Below the pieces are notes generated by a model. It saw nothing but the letters and a program-made list of their open reading frames with translations. It was not told the origin of the DNA and made no database searches. Made by a program: the position numbers and the translations under genes. From Russula earlei (Eukaryota; Basidiomycota; Agaricomycetes; Russulales; Russulaceae), in assembly GCA_025769875.1 (NCBI GenBank), contig JAGFNK010001056.1, positions 1-15,596 on the forward strand: DNA of 15,596 nt, in the 5' to 3' direction. Shown one piece after another: positions 10,598 to 15,596 of the stretch. The number at the start of each line of letters is the position of its first letter. The first letter of the stretch is position 1.

Positions 10598-10883
10598 TTT
10601 GTGATACTCTCATCTTCCTGGGTACTCCCCTGCGACTGCTCAGTTTTAAGACTCCCCTCGCTCCCAAGGTACTCTTCAACAACCGCCTTGTCTCAAGCCT
10701 TCTTGCTGCACTGGCCTCCAGTCTTTGCCTCTGCCTCCAGTTACACGTACCAGTCCCCATCTGGTACATTCTAGTCATTTGGCTTGTCCTCCTGTTCAAC
10801 GCTGCCTACGCCACGTACCATCTGTTCCGACCCTTGCCCACCTGCTCCTGACTCCACGTGGATCAGCAGTACGTGTCTTGACA

Positions 10884-11000
10884 CCTATTGATCCCTAACC
10901 CAGGCAATGAAGATGACACACTCCCCCCTTGTTTTGTCCTTCCCGACCTCACACACGGCTTCCCCTCTCTGTTAGCCACTTATGGTCCTGGATGCCCCAC
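10884..11000. other. 117-bp spacer between the two B-family LTRs
   Basis: This is single-copy sequence within the window, between the end of B1 and the start of B2. It can be read as an open frame (MIPNPGNEDDTLPPCF...) from about 10888, but that continues into the LTR and has no recognisable motif. It may be host DNA or a scrap of an older repeat. No 5-bp target duplication links its two ends. Confidence 0.6.
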
Positions 11001-11827
11001 TGTTACGAACCAAGGCCAAGTCCTGACCATAGATGGTCCTATTTCACTCAAGAGAGACCTCTCTCATTTTGCATTACCAACTCCCTTCCGTTTTCTGGGC
11101 TATTCCCCCTGCAGTACAAGATATCGCTATTGCAAAGGCACTATAACTCGACCAGGCACCCGTTTCCTAATCGGGTAATCATCGCGTGGCAGCCACATGG
11201 CCACCCAGCCACCAAGGACCTGAAACAGTGGCACAAACTCTTAGAAACTGTTGCATAAATCATCTGACGTCATCCAGGCTCCAATGACATCATAGCTGAC
11301 TGAGCGACTCCACAGTGACCTCATAGGCTCACTAAGCGCTCCACAGTGACATCATAATGATGTCATTGCTCCACAATGATCAGTAATGCGCTCAGTAAGC
11401 CTGAAACTTGACACAAGCAAGTTTATGCCTCTGTAGTCCTATTGGATGGTACCAAAGAGTCTAGAATAGTCCCAGGTCTTTGTAATCGACCCTGTACACT
11501 GTATATGAGCCCCAATGAAGCATGGCAGTCGTCAGACTGTCCATTTGTGATACTCTCATCTTCCTGGGTACTCCCCTGCGACCGCTCAGTCTAAAGCCTC
11601 CCTCGTCTTCAAGGTACTCTTCAATGACCGCCTTGTTTAAAGCCCTTCGCTGCACTGGCCTCTAGCCTTCGCCTCTGCCTCTTGCAACACCTACCAGTCC
11701 CCATCTGGTACCTCCTCGTCGTTTGGCTCGTCCTCCTGTTCAACGCCGCCTTCGCCGCGTACCATCTGTTCCGACCCTTGCCCACCTGCTCCTGAGTCCT
11801 TAGTGATCAGCAGTATGTGTCTTGACA
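11001..11827 (+). repeat. Element B2 5' LTR, 827 bp
   Basis: It aligns end to end with 10055-10883 and starts TGTTAC and ends CTTGACA. The TATA box is changed here to TATATGAG (11502-11509), which may weaken the promoter. The self-primer complement AGACTGTCCA is retained at 11534-11543. Confidence 0.87.
11265..11365 (+). promoter_or_regulatory. CRE/ATF-like site cluster in the B2 LTR
   Basis: The cluster matches that of the B1 LTR: TGACGTCA (11265-11272, a perfect CRE palindrome), TGACATCA (11285-11292), TGACCTCA (11316-11323), TGACATCA (11347-11354) and TGATGTCA (11358-11365). The first site is TGATGTCA in B1, a C-to-T change at CpG. Retention of all five positions in both copies supports function, though common descent alone could also explain it. 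Confidence 0.55.
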
Positions 11828-11829
11828 TC

Positions 11830-11839
11830 TGGACAGTCT
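11830..11839 (+). other. Self-primer binding site of element B2
   Basis: TGGACAGTCT starts 2 nt after the LTR end and is the reverse complement of AGACTGTCCA at 11534-11543 in the same LTR (and 10588-10597 in B1). That LTR site is 32 nt downstream of the TATA box. In the fission yeast element Tf1 the first 11 nt of the transcript fold back on such a site to prime reverse transcription. The TGG start also allows a tRNA reading, but the internal match is more specific. Confidence 0.65.
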
Positions 11840-11873
11840 ATCATCATCCCTGTATTGACCAGCCAACGCTCAA

Positions 11874-12291
11874 GTGTCCACTCCTAACTCCCCCACTTTG
11901 GTTAACACCTCCTTGCGCCTCCCTTCTCCTCTGCAACCTACCCCACGCACTGCCCTTCGCATCCTCACTGAAGACATCAACCCGGTCGATACATCCTCAC
12001 CCCTCAGCATCTTGTACTCCCCAACAGCCCCACCATCGTCTCCCAACATTCCCCAGCCTGTCCCAGGCGACTTTGTCCCTGTCGGCACTCCCCCTCCAGC
12101 GCAGAACGAGCAACAACAAGCGGACCGTCCTCCCTTGCCTGAAGGCTTCCTCGACCGTCCCCCTTGCACGGCATTTCGCTTCCATCCGCACCAGTACTTC
12201 GTCCTTCCCACCACCAATCGTCACCAGGAGCAGTGGCGTCCTCTCCACGACTTGAATCATCAAGACTACCTCGGACGCATCCCTACCTCAG
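11874..12291 (+). pseudogene. Element B2 Gag N-terminal fragment, ATG apparently lost
   Basis: An open frame begins STPNSPTL at 11874, 35 nt after the primer site, and stays open to the point where element C interrupts it. It is Pro/Ser-rich with a later segment FRFHPHQYF and HDLNHQDYLG. The first codon is GTG (11874-11876); the surroundings suggest an original ATG (A to G). No CCHC or capsid motif is reached, so calling it Gag rests on its place after the primer site. The continuation of the frame to 12335 lies in element C's LTR and is not part of it. Confidence 0.55.
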
Positions 12292-12443
12292 TGTTACCGA
12301 GTGGTTTGGGGTCCGGAAGATGCCGGAACACCTGAACTATGGACTGCACTGTTTGCATTATGCGTGCGTCAGATCGTGACCGTTTATGTTCGTTGATATC
12401 ACATTCGGAGCGCATTGATCGTATCTTTTAGAAGATGTACTGA

Positions 12444-12574
12444 AGAAGCAATGAATAGCATTGCTTCTGTCCCAGATGTTCCTGTACCGCCACGTACGTC
12501 GATTCCTTGATTGGGGAAGCACTTAATGCTTCCAGCACCGAGATCGTTTACATAGAAGCAACCTCGCTTCTATG
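12444..12574 (+). promoter_or_regulatory. Three GAAGC inverted repeats upstream of the C promoter
   Basis: Three dyads share the core GAAGC/GCTTC: AGAAGCAATG with CATTGCTTCT (12444-12453 / 12459-12468, 5-nt loop), GGAAGCA with TGCTTCC (12515-12521 / 12527-12533, 5-nt loop) and CATAGAAGC with GCTTCTATG (12551-12559 / 12566-12574, 6-nt loop). A further half-site TGCTTCTATAG begins at 12585. All lie in U3, 66 to 196 bp before TATA. They could bind a dimeric activator; no known factor is assigned. Confidence 0.55.
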
Positions 12575-12639
12575 AGCCGCCTTTTGCTTCTATAGCACCA
12601 ACCAGTACTACAGTAGCACGAACCTTATCCCTGTAGGGC

Positions 12640-12685
12640 TATATAAAGCCCCCAGTAGAAACAGTTGAGCCCTAAGCTCGACTTA
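12640..12685 (+). promoter_or_regulatory. Element C core promoter and predicted transcript 5' end
   Basis: A strong TATATAAA box at 12640-12647 is followed, 34 nt from its first base, by AAGCTCGACTTA (12674-12685). That 12-mer is the exact reverse complement of the primer site at 12881-12892. The transcript is therefore predicted to start at or very near 12674, so that its first dozen bases can act as primer. Confidence 0.7.
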
Positions 12686-12880
12686 GTTTGCCAATCCCAA
12701 ACAGTTGACTCCTACCCCGTCTGCAGAGCCCCTCTCATCTTGTTGTCATACTCTAGAAGGATCTAAACACTCCTTCCCCTCCACGAGTATTGCTTGCTTG
12801 ACTCAAGCATATCTGCATTGGTAGGACGCGTTTATAGACGCGACCATTGATCTTATTTAAGGCACTTTGGAGCCTTAACA

Positions 12881-12892
12881 TAAGTCGAGCTT
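12881..12892 (+). other. Self-primer binding site of element C
   Basis: TAAGTCGAGCTT begins at the base after the LTR end and is perfectly complementary over 12 nt to AAGCTCGACTTA at 12674-12685. It does not start with TGG, so a tRNA primer is unlikely. The arrangement matches the known self-priming of Tf1, where 11 nt of the transcript 5' end pair with the site just after the LTR. Confidence 0.78.
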
Positions 12893-12950
12893 CTATCACA
12901 GACATCGCTGTGAAAGCGAACCAGAAATAGGCAGGAAGCCTAAAGACTAG

Positions 12951-13709
12951 GATCTAGTCATCATACGGTCAGCAACCTACGCTGAAGTAGTCAAGGGGGA
13001 GAATCTATACAGACCTCTCCACGACAAGAAGAAGGTGTACTACGTGACTCTTGACGAGCAGCACGGTTGGACACACGCCTACTTCTGTAAAGACCCCTAC
13101 TGTCATTGGCATAGACAGTGGTAAGAGGGCAGACAAGTCCCGACTCCCTAGGAAAGGCAGTGGCGAGTGGACAAACTGGAAATCGAGGGAGAACATAGCA
13201 TACGCGTAAAGTTCAACCAGAAATCAAAGCAAGGAACCAAATTTGGTTGGTTCAAAGCTAGAGAAAGGGACGATCTACCCTCAGGAATCAAAGGAACTGC
13301 CCTCTGGTGTTGGGCAGACCAGGAAGGACCTAACAGATACGAGGTCCGATACAAAGGAAGCTATCTTCCTTGCGAATACATCAACGATCAGTGGTACTTT
13401 GTTGATTACCACAAAGGACGTCCTTACGCAGGAGAGGACGAAGACATCGACGAATATAAGGTCCTAGGTTTAGGAACCAAGACAGATCCTTATACTACTC
13501 ATTGGGAAGCCAGAGACCCAGTAGTGGACGACCCAGCTCCATTGATACAAAAGTCATCAAGTGGAGAAACAGAACAGTCGGACCCTCCGACTACAGATCA
13601 GAAAGCAGAAGCACCAGAAGTATTGGAGCTAGCTGAAAAACTAGAGCAGACAGTACACGTCTCACCCATTGAACCAACAATCGTTGAAGAGCCAGAAATA
13701 TCAGTCGAA
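12951..13709 (+). other. ATG-free leader with protein-like open frames in the Gag frame
   Basis: In the Gag frame the sequence is open from 12951 to 13121 (reading ...ATYAEVVKGENLYRP, with a Cys/His/Trp-rich end CKDPYCHWHRQW), has TAA at 13122 and TAG at 13149, then is open from 13152 straight into Gag. The second stretch (about 186 codons) is rich in Trp, Tyr, Lys, Glu and Asp (WCWADQE, YLPCEYINDQWYF) and looks like folded protein, ending in an acidic/Pro-rich linker. Neither stretch has a Met, and no ATG occurs in any forward frame before 13710. A CTG at 13176 with A at -3 and G at +4 is a possible non-AUG start. It may encode an N-terminal extension of Gag or be untranslated leader; the sequence alone does not decide. 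Confidence 0.55.
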
Positions 13710-15059
13710 ATGGCTACCATTGCAGCAACGCAGACAGCCACCATTGCCACTCAGACAGCAGGTGGAAGAACAGGGCCCACCATCGTAGTAAACCCTGGAG
13801 GAGGTCCACCTGGAGCAGGAGGACCACCTGGAAGTGGAGGAGTCCCCTTCGGACCTGCAGGTCCACCAGTACCAGGAGGAGGCCCACCCGGAGGAGGCCC
13901 TCCAGGAGGGGGACCACCGGCAGCACCTCCTGTAGGACCAGGAGCGAATCTGGCACCTCAACCGGCACCAGGCCCCCATGGGGGCAACGGATCTTTAAAA
14001 GGAGACCCTCCTGAAGTCTTCAAAGGAGACAGGAAAAAGACGAAGTACTTTGTCCAGGATTTCAATCTATGGAATCTGCTCAACAGCGACAACCCGACCA
14101 TGACTATTCCAATGAAGCGAGTAGCCCTGGCTCTCACCTACATCAAAGGAGAGAAAGTACATGAATGGGTGGTCAACCAAACGAACCTGGTAGAGGCAAA
14201 AAGAAATGGGGACCCGCCGTCTCCTTATGCACCAGTGCAACTAGATCCAACTGACATGCTCTTTTGGACCGAATTTGTGGATGACTTCTTCAGAGAATTC
14301 AAAGACACCACAGAGCCTGAAGACGCTTTCATGGAGCTACAACAATTGTCCATGTCTAAAGCAGCATCGCTGGATGACTATACCAGCAAATTCCTTGTTC
14401 TGCTCAGTAAAGCAGGATGGGACCAGAATTCACCAGGAGCAGTAGAAGCCTACAAGGCTGGTCTAATCACCTGGCTGGTGCGACGAATCTACAATCGACC
14501 AGTCAGAGACATACCTGCCATCAATGATCTACGAGCATGGATTAATGCTGCTAGGGAAGAACAGGCCAGGGACCAGCTCATGAAAGCCAATATTGGATCT
14601 GGAGGTGGATCGTTGACCACCAGGGAAAATCGCATGAAATCCCTACAGATGGGAAAAAGGCGAAACCAAAGAGATCCAAATGCAATGGAAGTGGACTCGG
14701 TATCCACCGATGCAGCAAGGACCAAGCGACGTCCTCCTCTGACAGAGGAAAAGAAGAAACTGCTAGCAGAAGGGAAATGCTTCATCTGCAAGAAAGCAGG
14801 ACATATCAGTCGGAACTGTCCTGACAAGGACAGAGTCAAGAAGAAATCAAGTAACCCAAAGGACAAAGGGAAAGCTCGAGCTCTGGAAACAGAGAAGGAG
14901 GACGACTCAGGGGACAGTGGAAATGAAAGCACTGTCTCCGGACGATCTACATCTCCTCCTCCTACCTATAACAAGAGCTCCTCCTCGGCGTCCATAAAGA
15001 AGATGTCCACCAAACAGAAGGAGGACTTGTTGGAAGAACTGATGGAACAGGGTTTTTAG
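13710..15059 (+). CDS. gag: Element C Gag polyprotein (capsid and CCHC nucleocapsid)
   Basis: This is the structural protein that would form the particle and bind element RNA. I chose the ATG at 13710 because it is the first in the predicted transcript and has G at -3 and G at +4; the product is 449 residues. The frame is open further upstream to 13152, so a longer form is possible. Order: MATIAATQ start, a Pro/Gly-rich stretch (about residues 30-89, GGGPPG repeats), an alpha-helical retrotransposon Gag region (about 103-285, with DPTDMLFWTEFVDDFF and a following helical stretch), basic linker, the zinc knuckle C-x2-C-x4-H-x4-C at residues 357-370 (14778-14819), a Lys-rich patch and an acidic Ser-rich tail. 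The TAG at 15057 lies directly after a frameshift heptamer, so a fraction of ribosomes should continue into Pol. No disabling change is visible. Confidence 0.85.
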   Translation: MATIAATQTATIATQTAGGRTGPTIVVNPGGGPPGAGGPPGSGGVPFGPAGPPVPGGGPPGGGPPGGGPPAAPPVGPGANLAPQPAPGPHGGNGSLKGDPPEVFKGDRKKTKYFVQDFNLWNLLNSDNPTMTIPMKRVALALTYIKGEKVHEWVVNQTNLVEAKRNGDPPSPYAPVQLDPTDMLFWTEFVDDFFREFKDTTEPEDAFMELQQLSMSKAASLDDYTSKFLVLLSKAGWDQNSPGAVEAYKAGLITWLVRRIYNRPVRDIPAINDLRAWINAAREEQARDQLMKANIGSGGGSLTTRENRMKSLQMGKRRNQRDPNAMEVDSVSTDAARTKRRPPLTEEKKKLLAEGKCFICKKAGHISRNCPDKDRVKKKSSNPKDKGKARALETEKEDDSGDSGNESTVSGRSTSPPPTYNKSSSSASIKKMSTKQKEDLLEELMEQGF

Positions 15060-15088
15060 GAACACCTAAGTCGACGGCCTGGCTTAGG
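15050..15088 (+). promoter_or_regulatory. -1 ribosomal frameshift signal joining Gag to Pol
   Basis: The heptamer G GGT TTT (15050-15056) fits X XXY YYZ in the Gag frame and is followed at once by the TAG stop. After an 8-nt spacer comes a hairpin: CCTAAGTC (15065-15072) pairs with GGCTTAGG (15081-15088), with one U-G pair and an 8-nt loop that may close by one more U-G pair. Slipping back one base reads GGG TTT TTA GGA and enters the protease frame, which has no stop in between. Slip site, spacer length and hairpin all match known -1 signals. Confidence 0.8.
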
Positions 15089-15568
15089 AAGAATAGTGTG
15101 TTGCAAGTGTACATTAGAAGACTGAATGCTATGAATATTCCATTCACTTTCGTCACTGCACACACGACGGCCGAGGAATCTGCTCTACTGGACAGTGGAG
15201 CAACAGAGAACTTCATCGATCACTCAGCTTGGAAAAGACTGAAGATTGGGAAACAGGAACTACATGAACCCATGATAGTACGAAACGTCGACGGAACCCA
15301 GAATAAGCAAGGGGAACTCACCCATTACTGCTGGCTTCGCGTCCGATACAAGGAGAAAGAGAGCTTGCAAAAGTTCTATCTCACAGATTTAGGAACAGAT
15401 CGGGTCATCCTGGGATATCCCTTCCTATATGAATTCGACCCCACCATCAACTGGAAGAAAGGACAACTGATGGAAGGAACGGTACAAATTGAGACTGCTC
15501 GATACAAGTACCTGGATCTCTATGTCGCAAAACTCCAAAAGCGAGCAAGAGATGAAACCGACAATTGA
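15059..15568 (+). CDS. pol: Element C protease, start of Pol, reached by -1 frameshift
   Basis: A retropepsin-type aspartic protease that would cut Gag and Gag-Pol. It lies in the -1 frame relative to Gag, open from the slip site, so it is probably made only as a Gag-Pol fusion; no good start codon is needed. The active site ALLDSGATENFI has the intact Asp-Ser-Gly (Asp codon 15191-15193), followed about 70 residues on by VILGYPFL, the conserved hydrophobic-Ile-Leu-Gly strand that packs against it. The frame ends at TGA 15566-15568, only 28 bases before the window edge. The -1 frame there reads QLKKGEAIYLQ, which looks like Pol continuing, so either an indel or a second recoding event may occur here. 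RT and integrase should follow outside the window. Confidence 0.8.
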   Translation, partial: GTPKSTAWLRKNSVLQVYIRRLNAMNIPFTFVTAHTTAEESALLDSGATENFIDHSAWKRLKIGKQELHEPMIVRNVDGTQNKQGELTHYCWLRVRYKEKESLQKFYLTDLGTDRVILGYPFLYEFDPTINWKKGQLMEGTVQIETARYKYLDLYVAKLQKRARDETDN

Positions 15569-15596
15569 AGAAAGGGGAAGCCATTTACCTACAAAA

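Larger units (their letters stand above)
8057..10883 (+). mobile_element. Element B1: 3' half of a Ty3/gypsy chromovirus
   Basis: The element begins mid-RNase H exactly at the end of element A's LTR and runs through integrase, chromodomain and a polypurine tract into an 829-bp LTR. The missing upstream half (5' LTR, gag, protease, RT) should be left of element A, outside the window. Its internal sequence is visibly more AT-rich than element A, consistent with a different family. The LTR is related to the one at 11001-11827. The pol reading carries two frameshifts and one nonsense codon, so the copy was decayed even apart from A's insertion. Confidence 0.88.
10055..10883 (+). repeat. Element B1 3' LTR, 829 bp
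   Basis: It starts TGTTAC after the polypurine tract and ends CTTGACA; both ends are confirmed by comparison with 11001-11827, beyond which the flanks differ. The TGT...ACA ends form a short inverted repeat. Over the first 200 bp the two copies differ at roughly 13 positions by eye, so they come from separate or old insertions. It contains a CRE-like cluster (10319-10419), a TATATAAG box (10556-10563) and the self-primer complement AGACTGTCCA (10588-10597). An ATG frame at 10576-10851 is hydrophobic but is broken in the other LTR copy, so it is not called. Confidence 0.88.
11001..12291 (+). mobile_element. Element B2: 5' end of a second B-family retrotransposon, cut by element C
   Basis: A second B-family LTR is followed by a primer site and a coding-like gag start, the normal 5' order. 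Sequence of this element stops at 12291, where element C's LTR begins (TGTTA). The rest of B2 should reappear to the right of element C, beyond the window. B2 lies head-to-tail with B1, separated by 117 bp. Confidence 0.82.
12292..12880 (+). repeat. Element C 5' LTR, 589 bp
   Basis: The ends form a perfect 5-bp inverted repeat, TGTTA...TAACA, and the right end abuts the primer site. The left end coincides with the break in B2 gag. With a predicted transcript start at about 12674, U3 is about 382 bp and R plus U5 about 207 bp. The partner LTR is outside the window, so the ends are inferred from the terminal repeats and the primer site. Confidence 0.82.
12292..15596 (+). mobile_element. Element C: apparently intact Ty3/gypsy retrotransposon, 5' part
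   Basis: A 589-bp LTR is followed directly by a primer site, a leader, an uninterrupted Gag and, in the -1 frame, a protease with an intact DSGA active site. The element is inserted in B2's gag start. The 5 bases before it, CTCAG (12287-12291), are the predicted target duplication. RT, integrase and the 3' LTR lie beyond the window. No premature stop is seen in Gag, so this is the youngest-looking of the three elements. Confidence 0.87.

Noticed and set aside
10576..10851. ATG frame of 91 hydrophobic residues in the B1 LTR, suggestive of a membrane peptide
   Set aside because: It is frameshifted and stopped in the sister LTR at the equivalent place, and its ATG lies upstream of the predicted transcript start.
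10888..11178. Open frame from the spacer into the B2 LTR
   Set aside because: Most of it is LTR sequence and only 37 codons are unique, too little to support a gene.
12311..12327. TCCGG/CCGGA small hairpin near the start of the C LTR
   Set aside because: Five-base arms are short enough to occur by chance and lie outside any expected functional position.
1..15596. CRISPR arrays, tRNA or rRNA genes, host protein genes
   Set aside because: No regularly spaced repeats, tRNA-like folds or rRNA motifs were noticed, and every substantial coding region belongs to a retrotransposon.

Overview
The window is a pile of nested Ty3/gypsy LTR retrotransposons, all on the + strand, with no recognisable host gene. 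The protein types are those common in Agaricomycete (mushroom-type basidiomycete) genomes: a Gag-Pol polyprotein with a CCHC knuckle, a chromodomain-bearing integrase, and a second Gag with a Pro/Gly-rich N-terminus. The organism is therefore most likely a filamentous basidiomycete; this is inferred from element families, not from host genes.

Layout. (1) 1-8056, element A: the 3' part of a 5' LTR (1-295), a badly decayed gag-pol (390-6889) and a complete 1133-bp 3' LTR (6924-8056). At least three frameshifts and six premature stops break its coding region. All six stops are TGA, and the ones in conserved motifs sit where the protein needs Arg (CGA to TGA). (2) 8057-10883, element B1: the 3' half of a chromovirus. 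It starts abruptly inside RNase H at the end of element A's LTR and continues through integrase, a GPY/F-like module and a chromodomain to a 3' LTR (10055-10883). Element A evidently inserted into B1; the 5' half of B1 should lie left of the window. (3) 10884-11000: a 117-bp spacer. (4) 11001-12291, element B2: a second copy of the B family (5' LTR, primer site, start of gag), interrupted after about 460 bp of internal sequence. (5) 12292-15596, element C: a third, apparently intact gypsy element with a 589-bp 5' LTR, primer site, leader, Gag and the start of Pol (protease); it runs off the right edge.

The most informative signals are not ORFs. B and C each carry, just after the LTR, a short sequence complementary to a site in the same LTR 32-34 nt downstream of a TATA box, which is the geometry of Tf1-type self-primed reverse transcription (12 nt in C, 10 nt in B). 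Element C's Gag ends in a textbook -1 frameshift signal: the heptamer G GGT TTT directly followed by the TAG stop, an 8-nt spacer and an 8-9 bp hairpin, leading into the protease frame. Element C also has no ATG in any forward frame from its predicted transcript start (about 12674) to 13710, roughly 1.04 kb, although much of that leader is open and protein-like in the Gag frame. B LTRs carry a cluster of CRE/ATF-like sites (TGACRTCA); the C LTR carries three GAAGC dyads upstream of TATA.

These elements are selfish modules rather than a cooperating gene set. Each Gag would form particles, the protease would mature them, RT/RNase H would copy the RNA, and integrase (with a chromodomain in B) would insert the DNA. 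Only C looks potentially active from what is visible; A and B1 are defective.
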